Of a DNA stretch of 64,000 nt, positions 1-11,100 are shown piece by piece (position 1 is the first letter of the stretch; each line of letters opens with the position of its first letter). This DNA comes from Microbacterium sp. STN6. GTDB taxonomy: Bacteria > Actinomycetota > Actinomycetes > Actinomycetales > Microbacteriaceae. The translations under genes were made by a program, and so were the position numbers. The stretch covers positions 992,001 to 1,056,000 of the forward strand of contig NZ_JAPMIT010000001.1 in the NCBI RefSeq assembly GCF_026410545.1, written 5' to 3'. Under the pieces are notes generated by a model, which saw only the letters and a program-made list of their open reading frames with translations, did no database searches and had not been told where the DNA came from.

Positions 1-391
1 CCGTCTGCGGTCGCCTCCGGGCATTCGCCGGGCACTCGAACGCCGAGCAGATGAGCGTGCCAACGGTGTTTCCGTTGCGGCCCGCATCGCCCGCCCGCTT
101 AGCGCTGAAGAAGACGACGTCGTTGGGCAGCGTGACGTCTTCGCACCACGAGCACTGCGGTCGCCTGTTCGGTTTGCGGTCGGCCTCACGCAGCAGAATG
201 CCGACGGCCACGCCATCCAGTTCTGCGATGACGTAGCCGAGGTTCGCGTACTTGCGGTCCCGCCAGGCTAGAAAGTCGAGATCGTCCCAGGCCAGGTTGC
301 CGAAATTATCCGGCACGGCGAGGTTGCGTCGCTCTCGAACGGACGCGTTGATGAATGACGATCGAAGGTCGTTTTCGGTCAGGGGAAGCAT
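1..391 (-). CDS. FBP domain (EF-G-binding-protein-type zinc finger) protein, 3' end cut by window
   Basis: About 130 codons are visible from an ATG at 391; the stop lies beyond the left edge. The protein opens with MLPLTENDLRSSFINAS, then a W-rich stretch (LAWDDLDFLAWRD, residues 33-45), and ends in a zinc-ribbon-like segment with C80-S-W-C83 and C115/C120. That order (N-terminal LTE..IR.SF.NAS, mid WrD, C-terminal CSWC and C.aF.C with a GRNGNTVG linker) is the pattern I recall for the actinobacterial FBP family, which resembles the C-terminal zinc-binding treble clef of fusidic-acid-resistance proteins that bind elongation factor G. The zinc ligands are seen; ribosome-factor binding is only inferred from the family. 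It is divergent from the VOC gene at 668. Confidence 0.75.
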   Translation of the reverse strand, partial: MLPLTENDLRSSFINASVRERRNLAVPDNFGNLAWDDLDFLAWRDRKYANLGYVIAELDGVAVGILLREADRKPNRRPQCSWCEDVTLPNDVVFFSAKRAGDAGRNGNTVGTLICSAFECPANARRRPQT

Positions 392-471
392 GGGTGTGCC
401 TAACTGTCTTGCGGTGCGATGTGCGCCGATGGCGCAAAGAAAATGAACCGGAGAAGAGACAGCTCTATCTG

Positions 472-496
472 TTGTCGGCGAAGCGGTCGCCGACAA
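472..496. repeat. Perfect 10-bp inverted repeat in the 392-667 intergenic space
   Basis: TTGTCGGCGA and TCGCCGACAA are exact reverse complements separated by five bases (AGCGG). The hairpin lies 80 bp upstream of the FBP gene on its strand and about 170 bp upstream of the VOC gene. No T-run follows on either strand, so it is not a classical terminator. It could be an operator or a transcript leader hairpin. Nothing else recognisable was seen in 392-667. Confidence 0.5.
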
Positions 497-667
497 CCCC
501 CTGACGCCCGAAAGGCATGGACGAGACGACGAGCGGATGCACGTGCACAACCATACGCTCCCCGCCACCGTGCTCGTGGCGATGCCCGCCGGGTTGCCTG
601 TTGACGTCAGAGCCGGCGAAGGCGTGAGATAGAGCGATCAGCACGAGACACGAGCAAAGGAGCGACC

Positions 668-1084
668 GTGACGGTCACATTGAACCCCTACCTGGCCTTC
701 CGTGACACGGCCAGAGAGGCGATGGAGTTCTACCGGTCGGTTCTCGGCGGCGAGCTGAAGCTGGCCACCTTCAGCGACTTCGGCATGAGCTCAGACCCGG
801 CGGATGCGGACCTCATCATGCACGGGTTCCTGACGAGCGACGACGGTCTCGTCATCATGGCCTCAGACACGCCGAGCAGCATGGAATGGGCGCCTCGCGG
901 CGGCGACTCCATCGCCCTCGGCGGCGACGATGAGGAGACGCTGCGCGGATTCTGGAACGGCCTCTCCGACGGTGCCGAGGTCAGGGAGCCTCTGGCGGCG
1001 GCACCGTGGGGGAGCGGCGACATCTTCGGCATGCTCACCGACCGCTTCGGCGTGAACTGGATGGTCAGCATCTCGCAGCGGTGA
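668..1084 (+). CDS. VOC-family (PhnB-like glyoxalase fold) protein
   Basis: This 138-aa protein starts at GTG 668, preceded by a good Shine-Dalgarno (AAAGGAG, about 657-663). It begins MTVTLNPYLAFRDTAREAMEFYRSVLGGE, the usual opening of PhnB/YjdN-type VOC proteins, and ends with the paired beta strand GDIFGMLTDRFGVNWMVSI, where the D.fG..W motif is characteristic. Proteins of this group are small cytosolic dimers often annotated as 3-demethylubiquinone methyltransferase-like, but most lack proven enzyme activity. Substrate is unknown. It stands alone, with the alpha/beta hydrolase following on the same strand after about 110 bp. A second, more diverged VOC gene occurs at 41069. Confidence 0.85.
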   Translation: MTVTLNPYLAFRDTAREAMEFYRSVLGGELKLATFSDFGMSSDPADADLIMHGFLTSDDGLVIMASDTPSSMEWAPRGGDSIALGGDDEETLRGFWNGLSDGAEVREPLAAAPWGSGDIFGMLTDRFGVNWMVSISQR

Positions 1085-1195
1085 TCGGTGGCACTTCCCG
1101 CATCCGCCTCGATGTTGGTGCTCTGAGCGGAATCGGAGCGCCTGCCGTCCCGGCACCCGTATGGTCGGTTGGACGGCCCACGGGAGGAATGCGCG

Positions 1196-1909
1196 ATGGA
1201 ACTGATCTTCGTCCACGGTGCTTTGGTGCGCGACGGGCAGTGGTGGTGGCAGAAGGCTGCACGGCTGCTTGAGGAACGCACCGGCATCCGCAGTCGTGCT
1301 GTTGCCTTGCCGTCGTGCGGCGAAACGGGTGCCGATGACGTCGCCGGTGGACTGGTTGCCGATGCGGCGGCGCTTCGCGCGGAACTCGACCGCGTGGATG
1401 CCGCGATCGTGGTCGGTCATTCGTACGGCGGTACCGTCATCGCTGAGGCGGGGCAGCATCCGGCGGTCAAGCATCTGCTCTATGTGTCGTCGTACCTGCC
1501 CGAGGTCGGCCAGTCGCAGGGCGCGATCATGGCAGGGGAGAGCGACCCGGTCTCGATCGGCGACAACGGCGACGGCACGCTGAGCATTTCGGGCTACGAC
1601 GCCGAGTCATTCGCGGCCCGTTTTCTTCAGGATGCGGACGAAGCGGCTCAGCGCGAGGGCTGGGATCGCGTGACGGCGCAGGCCGCGGCAGCGTTTATGA
1701 CGCCGACGAGCGCCGCTGGATGGGAAGGCGTCGATTCGACGTACATCGTCTGCAGTGACGACCGCAGTACGTCAGTCGAGTTGCAGCGCTCGCACGCGGC
1801 GCGGGCCACGCGTTCGGTCGAGGTGCCGACGGGGCACCATGCGTTTCTCTCGCGCCCCGAGCTGGTGGTCGATCAGGTGCAGGAGCTCCTGCGGCAGGCG
1901 AAGCAGTGA
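1196..1909 (+). CDS. Alpha/beta-fold hydrolase
   Basis: The chosen ATG at 1196 follows GGGAGGAA (1182-1189) at ideal spacing; an upstream in-frame ATG at 1169 has no such site. The 237-aa product begins MELIFVHGALVRDGQWWW, an oxyanion-hole HG motif near the N-terminus. It carries the nucleophile elbow GHSYGG (residues about 78-83), followed by a C-terminal GHHAFLSRPELV histidine. This Ser-Asp-His fold without a lid-rich insert resembles small esterase-like alpha/beta hydrolases (the EstC/salicylate-binding type). The substrate cannot be told. Its stop is one base from the stop of the convergent ABC permease, so the two transcripts end tail to tail with no room for a separate terminator. Confidence 0.85.
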   Translation: MELIFVHGALVRDGQWWWQKAARLLEERTGIRSRAVALPSCGETGADDVAGGLVADAAALRAELDRVDAAIVVGHSYGGTVIAEAGQHPAVKHLLYVSSYLPEVGQSQGAIMAGESDPVSIGDNGDGTLSISGYDAESFAARFLQDADEAAQREGWDRVTAQAAAAFMTPTSAAGWEGVDSTYIVCSDDRSTSVELQRSHAARATRSVEVPTGHHAFLSRPELVVDQVQELLRQAKQ

Positions 1910-1910
1910 G

Positions 1911-2720
1911 TCATCGGGGATCCCAGCGGAACCAACGGATCCCGATGAAGGCGAACACCACGATGTATCCCAGGCACGCGAGGAGCGAGTAGGCATCCTG
2001 ACTGCTCCACGCGGGGGCCGTCATTGCGTCGGAGAAGAGCGTCATGAGCGCGCCGACGGGGGACCAGTCCGCGATCGTTTTGAAAGTTTCGCCGAGCAGG
2101 CCGGTTCCACCCAGCAGCCCGAGCAGCAGTAGAAGTGGGAACAGAACGCGGCTGATGCCGTTGACGGCGCCTGCCGAGTTGACCAGGCCCACAATGGCTT
2201 GCCCGATGGCCAGGAAGACGGCCGCGCCGAGCATTGCGACGGCGAGGACCAGCGCGTATTGCCCGGCGCTCGGCGTCAGTCCGTGCAGCACCACGCCGAC
2301 GGTGACGACGATGACGGCCATGACCAGATTCGCGATCACCTGGACGATGAGCCGGCTGGTGAGGATCATCCAGGTCGGTGCTGGCGTCACGCGCAGTCTT
2401 TGCAGGATGCCGGCATGGCGGTCCTGGGCCATGCTGACGGCGTAGCCGAGCAGGCTGGACGTGATCAGCCCCACGGTCAGGGCAAGGCCGATCGTCAGGC
2501 CCGATCCGCCGAGAGTTGCGGTCCTTTTGGCTCCTAAGCCGGTGGCGATCACGATCACGACGGGCAGCAGAATACCGGCGAGCCCCGACACCCTGTTGTG
2601 GAGCAGGACGATGCCGTCGGCACGCAGAAGAGACGTGATCGCGAGGCGCAGCGGTGGTCGGCCGGTGCCCACGAGCGCGGGGGCGGAGGCGGGGGCAGGG
2701 GCGTCAGTCACGGATCTCAC
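1911..2720 (-). CDS. ABC-2 type transporter permease
   Basis: This 269-aa integral membrane protein has about six hydrophobic segments, starting near residue 45 (LAGILLPVVIVIATGLGA). It has the ABC2_membrane layout: a cytosolic N-terminus, the conserved QDRHAGILQRLRVTPAP coupling segment between TM2 and TM3, and a long final helix pair. Its start overlaps the upstream ATPase gene by 17 bp (2704-2720), so the two are translationally coupled and almost certainly form one exporter with two copies of each subunit. Such two-gene exporters usually move drugs, lipids or antibiotics outward. The cargo here is unknown. Confidence 0.9.
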   Translation of the reverse strand: MRSVTDAPAPASAPALVGTGRPPLRLAITSLLRADGIVLLHNRVSGLAGILLPVVIVIATGLGAKRTATLGGSGLTIGLALTVGLITSSLLGYAVSMAQDRHAGILQRLRVTPAPTWMILTSRLIVQVIANLVMAVIVVTVGVVLHGLTPSAGQYALVLAVAMLGAAVFLAIGQAIVGLVNSAGAVNGISRVLFPLLLLLGLLGGTGLLGETFKTIADWSPVGALMTLFSDAMTAPAWSSQDAYSLLACLGYIVVFAFIGIRWFRWDPR

Positions 2721-3489
2721 TTCCCGTCAGTCCGATGAAGACGTCTTCGAGGGTGGCCGCGCCGTGCGCGACATCGAGTACCCGCGGGTCATCCTTGTGC
2801 CTGGCTATCAACTCTTCCGGGGTTCCAGTCGTCAACAAACCGCCGTGGTCGATGATCGCGACGCGGTCGCACACCGCCTGCGCTTCCTCCATCGAATGCG
2901 TCGTTAGGAGGATACTGCGCCCCGTGCCACGCGCTCGTTCGATGCGTTGCCACAACGCGCGACGTGACTGCGGATCCAGCCCTGCCGTCGGCTCGTCCAG
3001 GAGAAGCAGCAGCGGGTCGTGGATGCCGGCAATGAACAACGCGAGCCGTTGCTGCTGGCCGCCGGAAAGCTGTTTGAACCGTTTGCCTTGCTCCGCGTCG
3101 AGGCCGATCGCGCGCATGCTCTCACCGAGCTGATCGCTGGAAAGCCGCACGCCGTACAGCCCCGCGTACAGTCGAGCGATCTGGCGGATCGTCAGTTCTG
3201 CCTGAAAACTGGAGGACTGCAACTGAACGCCCAGCCGCGCTTTGGCCTCCAACGGATGCTGCGCAGCGTCGATGCCGTCGATCCGCGAGCGTCCGGACTT
3301 CGGCTTCACCAGACCCTCGATCGCGCTGAGCGTGCTCGTCTTACCGGCACCATTCGGTCCGAGCAGCCCGAATATCTCTCCACGATCAATGCGGAAACTG
3401 ATGCCGTTCACGGCGACTTTCGCGCCGTAGGAGACGCGGAGATCGTCCACTTCGAGCGCCGGTACTGTCACCTGGTGCGCATCATCCAT
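2704..3489 (-). CDS. ABC transporter ATP-binding protein (exporter, CcmA/DrrA type)
   Basis: The start ATG at 3489 (MDDAHQVTVPALEV) was chosen because AAGGGA lies 10 nt upstream and the ABC fold begins directly after; longer in-frame starts to 3573 would add a non-homologous leader. The 261-aa product has Walker A GPNGAGKT, a Q-loop region VQLQSS, the signature LSGGQQQRLAL, Walker B LLLLLDEPTAGLDP, and the H-loop TTHSMEEA. The C-terminus resembles drug-exporter ATPases (LEDVFIGLTG). It is co-transcribed and overlapping with the permease at 1911. A 212-bp gap to the divergent membrane protein gene at 3702 must hold both promoters. Confidence 0.93.
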   Translation of the reverse strand: MDDAHQVTVPALEVDDLRVSYGAKVAVNGISFRIDRGEIFGLLGPNGAGKTSTLSAIEGLVKPKSGRSRIDGIDAAQHPLEAKARLGVQLQSSSFQAELTIRQIARLYAGLYGVRLSSDQLGESMRAIGLDAEQGKRFKQLSGGQQQRLALFIAGIHDPLLLLLDEPTAGLDPQSRRALWQRIERARGTGRSILLTTHSMEEAQAVCDRVAIIDHGGLLTTGTPEELIARHKDDPRVLDVAHGAATLEDVFIGLTGSEIRD

Positions 3490-3701
3490 CGATGAACATC
3501 CCTTCAGGAGGAACAGGCTGGCTGCCAACGCGAAAGAGGAAAGCGCGTCCATCGTCATGACCTTGGACACCATTCTAAAGCGGCCAATCCCTCGGCCGGC
3601 TCAACGTCGAAAGGCAGCTTCCGCACGGTCAGAAGGCAACTTTTGCGCGCGTAGTGACAAGGATGCTTGACTTTCAGTGAAGCAGCACCGATCCTTGACT
3701 T

Positions 3702-4121
3702 ATGACAAGTGACCTTGACTCGACTGCGGAGTCCACAGCCGAACTGCGGCATCGACGGGTCTTCCGTGTTCAGATCTGGGCGGGCGCTGGAATCTTCCTG
3801 ATTGCCAACGTCGCTTTGTATCAGTGGGGTGAGACGGCGGGGGAGCCGTGGAAGTGGCTCCTGGCCGTCGTTCCGCTGGTGCCGATCGCGTGGATCGTCA
3901 TCGTGATCGTACGTCGCATGCGCACCATGGATGAGTATCAGGTCAAGCTGTTCTTCCCAGGGTTGGCCGTCGGATTCGCTGTCGCGATGGTCGCGGCCAT
4001 TACGGTGGGCACGCTCAGCTCTGCCGGGTTCGACGTGATCAATGGGGGATGGGCCGTGGCTGTTCTCGGCCTGCTGGGCTGGGAGTTCACGAACCTTATC
4101 GTTGGCGCCCCGAAGGCCTGA
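3702..4121 (+). CDS. Four-helix membrane protein paired with HTH regulator
   Basis: The 139-aa product has a polar 20-residue N-terminus and then four predicted transmembrane segments (about residues 25-41, 52-68, 84-105 and 115-133). The short conserved loop RMRTMDEYQVKLFFPG lies between helices 2 and 3. I recognise the gene pair rather than a named function: similar small membrane proteins commonly precede a YozG-like HTH gene in actinobacteria. The stop TGA shares its last base with the ATG of the next gene (TGATG at 4119-4123), so the two are translationally coupled. The membrane protein may sense or transport something for which the HTH protein regulates expression; that is inference. 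Confidence 0.75.
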   Translation: MTSDLDSTAESTAELRHRRVFRVQIWAGAGIFLIANVALYQWGETAGEPWKWLLAVVPLVPIAWIVIVIVRRMRTMDEYQVKLFFPGLAVGFAVAMVAAITVGTLSSAGFDVINGGWAVAVLGLLGWEFTNLIVGAPKA

Positions 4122-4312
4122 TGGAGAACCTCATTCGCTCCGAACGGGAGCAACGCGGATGGACGCAAGCCATGCTGGCAGAGCGTCTGCACGTCTCTCG
4201 CCAGACCGTCGTCGCCCTCGAAACCGGCAAGTACGACCCGTCGCTTCCGCTGGCCTTTCGCATCTCCCACTTGTTCGAGCGTCCGATCGAGACGCTGTTC
4301 CTCCCGCAGTGA
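4121..4312 (+). CDS. Small XRE/YozG-like helix-turn-helix regulator
   Basis: A 63-aa single-domain Cro/C1-type HTH protein. MENLIRSEREQRGWTQAMLAERLHVSRQTVVALETGKYDPSL shows the classic sequence: QAMLAERLHVSRQTVVALE is helix-turn-helix 2/3. The C-terminal RISHLFERPIETLF is the usual fifth helix. This family usually acts as a local repressor of the neighbouring membrane-protein gene. Start ATG 4121 overlaps the upstream stop (TGATG). Immediately downstream, with no gene between, sits the dif-like site at 4356. Confidence 0.9.
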   Translation: MENLIRSEREQRGWTQAMLAERLHVSRQTVVALETGKYDPSLPLAFRISHLFERPIETLFLPQ

Positions 4313-4355
4313 GCGGGAGGCGCCGCGGGCTTGTCAGCACCCGGTTCAACCGCGG

Positions 4356-4383
4356 GATTGACATAATGTGCATTATCAGTGGT
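4356..4383. other. Candidate chromosomal dif site (XerC/XerD recombination site)
   Basis: The + strand core TTGACATAATGTGCATTATC matches 20 of 20 positions of the actinobacterial dif consensus as I recall it (reverse strand GATAATVNACATTATGTCAA). Over the whole 28 bp about 23 positions agree, the mismatches being at the outer ends. The imperfect palindrome ATAATG-TG-CATTAT corresponds to the XerC/XerD half sites around the central region. It is intergenic, between the HTH gene and the mazF-like gene. dif normally occurs once per chromosome, opposite the origin, so this would place the window at the replication terminus. A dif-mimicking attachment site of a mobile element is the main alternative. 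Confidence 0.7.
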
Positions 4384-4438
4384 TTTGGTTTCGTCAGGAA
4401 GGCCTGGCAGATGCGGCTCATGTGAGGCTGTGTGCGAG

Positions 4439-4765
4439 CTACCGCGCGAGCCCGAGGAACACCATGACGGCGCGCTCGAGGTCGATCAGTTGCTCCGGTG
4501 TGAGACGTCCGACACGGTCTCTGACGTCGGCCCGGCGGACGGTCGTCAGCTTGTCCGCCATGATGTCGCAGTCGTTCTCGAGCCCTGAGATGTCGGTGCT
4601 TTCGACTCGGATCCGAGTGATCGGCGCATCGATCGGCGAACTCGTGAACAGGGCGATAGTGACTGAGCCGGTCGACGCAAAGAGGTCGTCTTGCAGTACG
4701 ACCGCGGGCCGCGGCCTGGACGCATACGCGCCGCCGGCGACCGTCCAGATTTCACCGCGGTTCAC
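4439..4765 (-). CDS. MazF/PemK-family mRNA interferase toxin
   Basis: The 108-aa product starts at GTG 4765 with MNRGEIWTVAGGAYASRPRPAVVLQDD, the family's N-terminal beta hairpin (GEIW...RPAVVLQ). It continues with VTIALFTSSPIDAPITRIRVE and ends in LTPEQLIDLERAVMVFLGL, the usual C-terminal helix. PemK/MazF toxins are ribosome-independent endoribonucleases held inactive by a cognate antitoxin encoded just upstream. Here the GTG start overlaps the stop of a very short upstream frame (GTGA), as in a TA operon, but that frame is far too short to be a complete antitoxin. The pair sits beside the dif-like site and downstream of the UvrA-type gene. Confidence 0.88.
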   Translation of the reverse strand: MNRGEIWTVAGGAYASRPRPAVVLQDDLFASTGSVTIALFTSSPIDAPITRIRVESTDISGLENDCDIMADKLTTVRRADVRDRVGRLTPEQLIDLERAVMVFLGLAR

Positions 4766-4845
4766 TCATCTTTCCAGGGCTCGGAGACCGCGTCCACGAA
4801 GGCCTGATCGTCTGTCAGGCGATCCGCCAGCGTTACATGTAACAC
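4762..4845 (-). pseudogene. Truncated antitoxin remnant upstream of mazF-like toxin
   Basis: A 27-codon frame from GTG 4845 (or TTG 4857) ends at TGA 4762, overlapping the toxin start by four bases. It reads LADRLTDDQAFVDAVSEPWKDE at its end, an acidic tail ending in PW-KDE as expected for the toxin-wrapping C-terminus of a small antitoxin. The DNA-binding N-terminal half (normally 40-60 residues) is absent; further upstream the frame runs into the uvrA-like gene. I call it a remnant on length and overlap alone. It could instead be a genuine mini-antitoxin. Confidence 0.45.
4832..4843. promoter_or_regulatory. 12-bp perfect palindrome upstream of toxin (possible TA operator)
   Basis: GTTACATGTAAC reads the same on both strands and lies about 67 bp upstream of the toxin start, at the beginning of the antitoxin stub. 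Toxin-antitoxin operons are usually autoregulated through such palindromes. The DNA-binding part of the antitoxin seems lost, so the site may be orphaned. Confidence 0.4.
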
Positions 4846-4874
4846 ATCGAGCGTCAAGAGTTCACCGTGACCGC

Positions 4875-7238
<2,364 letters not shown>

Positions 7239-7323
7239 GGCGGTCAGCCTAATTGACGGCCCATCCCCTCTGGACAACCCAACGGCGCGAGACATACTGG
7301 GGAAAGGGAGAGGAGACGATGCG

Positions 7324-8154
7324 ATGATGTTGCGGTTTCTCCTGCGAGCAGGCAGGATCGCCGCCGCTCTCCTCGGAATCGTCATCGGTTCGGCCGGTGT
7401 GCTCGGCGCCGTCGTCGGCCTGGAGGCCATGAGGGTGCGCGGCAAGGCCCGCAACCACAGCGACGTTCTCGTTCCGCACGCGGCCGGCACGTTCGGCGGC
7501 GACAACGAGGGTGAGCCGCTGCACCTGGCGATGCTGGGCGACTCCCTCGCCGTCGGCGTCGGAGCCGACAGCGCTGCCGACACGGTCGGTGCGCGGCTTG
7601 CGGTCGGTCTCGCCGCCCACCTGAAGCGCCCCGTGCGCCTGCACAGCGTCGCCGTGGTCGGCGCCGAGTCGCGCAACCTGAGTGAGCAGATCGTCGCGCT
7701 TGACGAGACGGCACCCCACGTGGACATCGCCATCGTCATCATCGGCAGCAACGACGTGATGGGTCTCGACAAGATCAGCACGGCAACTCGCGACCTCTAC
7801 CGGGCGGTGCGCACCCTTAGACGCGGCGGCGCCCGGGTGATCGTCGCCACCTGCCCCGACCTCGGCACCGTTCGCATGCTCTTCCAGCCCCTGCGCTACG
7901 CCGCCCGTCGCGCCAGCCGCAAGCTCGCCGTCGCCCAGACCATCGTCACCGTGCACGCCGGCGGGCGCGCCGTGCCGCTTGGCGACACGCTCGGCCCGCT
8001 GTTCTGGCGCAGACCCAAGCGCATGTTCTCGGCCGACAACTTCCACCCCTCTCCCCTGGGCTACGCCCGCGCGGCCGCCGTACTCTTCCCCAGCGTGCTC
8101 GCCTCCGCCCAGCGTGAGGTGCGGCCCGAGCAGGCGGCGGGCGCCGCTGTATGA
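7324..8154 (+). CDS. Membrane-anchored SGNH/GDSL hydrolase
   Basis: Start ATG 7324 follows GGGAGAGGAGA (about 7306-7316). The 276-aa product begins with an Arg-containing N-terminus and a hydrophobic anchor ([21 protein letters not shown], residues about 11-31). Block I is [15 protein letters not shown] (catalytic Ser), block III is [11 protein letters not shown] (Asn), and block V is [15 protein letters not shown] (Asp/His). It therefore should be an exported or membrane-tethered esterase, possibly acting on acyl groups of the cell envelope. Its stop overlaps the ATG of the large oxidoreductase gene (ATGA), so they form an operon. A second SGNH hydrolase without anchor lies at 47941. Confidence 0.88.
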   Translation: MMLRFLLRAGRIAAALLGIVIGSAGVLGAVVGLEAMRVRGKARNHSDVLVPHAAGTFGGDNEGEPLHLAMLGDSLAVGVGADSAADTVGARLAVGLAAHLKRPVRLHSVAVVGAESRNLSEQIVALDETAPHVDIAIVIIGSNDVMGLDKISTATRDLYRAVRTLRRGGARVIVATCPDLGTVRMLFQPLRYAARRASRKLAVAQTIVTVHAGGRAVPLGDTLGPLFWRRPKRMFSADNFHPSPLGYARAAAVLFPSVLASAQREVRPEQAAGAAV

Positions 8155-11100
8155 CACGCGTCGACGTGCCGGCTCCGCGCATCCGCAGTACGGGGCGCTC
8201 GCAACCCGGTGCCGCGCACGGGGTCAGCGCGCTCGAGCGCGACCTCGCCGCTCGCGTCGACGGCGACGTTCGCTTCGACCGCGGCTACCTCAGCGCATAC
8301 TCGACCGACGCCTCCAACTTTCGCGTCGTGCCGCTCGGCGTGGTCGTTCCGCACACGACGGATGCCGCGGCCGAAGCCCTCGCCGTGTGCCTCGAGCACG
8401 GGGTCGCCGCTCTGCCCCGCGGCGGCGGCACGAGCCTCGCCGGCCAGACGACGAACGACGCCGTCGTCATCGACTTCTCCCGCTACTGCACCCGGCTGAT
8501 CGATATGGACCTTGAGGCGCGAACCTGCTGGGTCGAACCCGGGATCGTGCTGGACGACCTCAACCACCGGCTCGAGCAGCACGGACTGCGCTTCGGCCCG
8601 GAGCCCGCCACCCACAGTCGCTGCACGATCGGCGGCATGATCGGCAACAACTCGTGCGGTGCCACCGCCCAGCACACGGGCAAGACCGCCGACAACACGC
8701 TCGCGCTCGAGGTGATGCTGTACGACGGCACGCGCATGACGCTGGGCGAGACGAGCGACGCCGAATACGAGAGCGTGGTCGCGGCGGGGGGTCGGCCGGC
8801 CGAGCTGTACCGGGAGCTTCGCCGCCTGCGCGACGAGTACGGCGGTGACGTGCGCCGCGACTTCCCCCGCATTCCCCGCCGCGTTTCCGGTTACAACCTC
8901 GACCAGCTGCTCGACGAGAACGGCTTCAACCTGGCCCGCGCTCTCGTCGGCTCCGAGGGCGGCCTCGCGCTCGTGCTGCGCGCCAAGCTCGCGCTCATGC
9001 CCGTGGTGCGGAACCGCACGGTGGTCATGCTCGGCTACGACGACCGCCCGACGAGCGCCGACGACGTGCCCGCCGTGCTGAAGCACGACCCGATCGCGCT
9101 CGAGGGCTTCGACTCCAAGACGATCGAGTACCAGCGGGTGAAGAACCTGAACGCGGATGCCGTCGGGCTCCTGCCCGACGGACCCCGTGCGTGGCTGATC
9201 GTGCAGTTCGGCGCCGACACGCCCGAGCAGGCGGCCGAGGCCGCCGAACGGTTCGCGGACGACGCGCGGGAGTTCGCCGCGCATCCGACCGTGGATGTCT
9301 TCGAAGACCGTGACCGGCAACGGCTCATCTGGGAGGTGCGCGAGGCGGCGCTCGGCGCCACCGCGGAAGTGCCCGGCCTACCGCCCATGTGGTCGGGGTG
9401 GGAAGATGCCGCGGTCGCGCCCGAGCGGCTGGGCGACTACCTGCGGGCGTTCGAGAAGCTGCTTGACGAGTTCGACTACGACGCCGCGTCGCTGTATGGG
9501 CACTATGGGCAGGGCTGCGTGCACACGCGCATTCCGTTCGATCTGCAGACGGAAGCCGGCATCGCGACGTACCGCGCGTTCCTCGAGCGGGCGGCCCACC
9601 TGGTGGCGGACCTCGGCGGGTCGCTCTCGGGCGAACACGGCGACGGCCGTTCGCGCTCAGAGTTGCTGCCGATCATGTACGAGGCGCGCACGATCGAGGC
9701 GTTCGAGGCGTTCAAGCGCGCGTTCGACCCGCGCGAGCGCATGAACCCCGGCATGATCGCGTTCCCGACGCGGCTCGACGACAACCTGAGGCTGGGCGCC
9801 GAGTACTCCCCCGCGCATCCGACGACGCACTTCTCGTATCCCGATGACCATGGCGACTTCGCTGCCGCCGCTTCCCGATGCGTCGGTGTCGGGCTGTGCC
9901 GTCGGCACGATGGGGGCGTCATGTGCCCGTCGTACATGGTGACGCGCGACGAGCAGCACTCGACGCGGGGGCGCTCGCGCATCCTGTTCGAAATGCTTGA
10001 GGGGCACCCGGATTCCCCGATCACCGACGGCTGGCGCTCGAAGGAGGCGCTTGAGGCGCTCGACCTGTGCCTGGCGTGCAAGGGGTGCAAGAGCGATTGC
10101 CCCGTGAATGTCGACATGGCGACCTACAAGGCCGAGTTCCTATCGCACCATTACGAGGGCAGGCTGCGACCGGCCGCGCACTACTCGATGGGATGGCTGC
10201 CGCTCATCGCCCGGGTCGCCTCACGACTGCCGCGTGTCGTCAACGCGTTCAGTCAGGCGCCGGTGATCTCGAGCGTCGCGAAGGCGCTCGGCGGCATCGC
10301 CCAGGAGAGGCAGATTCCGCAGTTCGCGCCGGAGACCTTCCAGCGGTGGTTCGCGCGGCGCGGCGCGGGTTCACGTGCGAGCGGGGTCGACGGCGCGACG
10401 CTCGACACCGGCGCGACGACTGGCGCGACGCTCGACACCGGCGCGACGACCGACGCGACGACCGACGCGCCGGGCCATCGCCGTCAGGTCGTGCTCTGGC
10501 CGGACACGTTCAGCAACACCTTCCACCCGCACGTCGCCCAGGCCGCGGTCGAGGTACTCGAGAGCGCCGGCTGGAGCGTGATCGTGCCACAGGACGCGGT
10601 GTGCTGTGGCCTCACCTGGATCTCGACGGGCCAGCTCGGCGTCGCCGAGCGCGTGCTCACCCGCACGGCGCAGGTGCTCGCACCCTACCTTCAGGCGGGC
10701 ATGCTCGTGCTCGGCCTCGAGCCGTCGTGCACGGCCGTGTTCCGCTCCGATGCGCCCGAACTGCTGCCGAACGACCCGCTGATCGCGCGCCTGAAGGAGC
10801 AGACCGTCACGCTCTCCGAGCTGCTCATCAACCACTCCCCCGGCTGGGAGCCGCCGACGCTCGCGCGGCACGCGCTCATTCAGCAGCACTGCCACCAGCA
10901 TGCGATCATGGGCAGCGACCCCGACCTTGAGCTGCTGACGCGCATGGGCGTCGACGCCGACATGCTCGACACCGGATGCTGCGGGCTCGCCGGAAACTTC
11001 GGCTTCGAGAAGGGCCACTACGAGGTCTCGAACGCATGCGGCGAGCGGGCGCTCTATCCCACCCTGCGTGCCGCAGACGAGCGTGACGTCGTGCTCGCCG

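Noticed and set aside
3490-3573. N-terminal extension of the ABC ATPase reading as a lipoprotein-like signal (LLKGCSS)
   Set aside because: The ABC fold starts right after MDDAHQV, which has its own ribosome site; the extension is chance upstream sequence.
4832-4843. GTTACATGTAAC as a second dif-like site bracketing the toxin gene
   Set aside because: It is a perfect palindrome of a different sequence and lacks the dif arms; a TA operator fits better.
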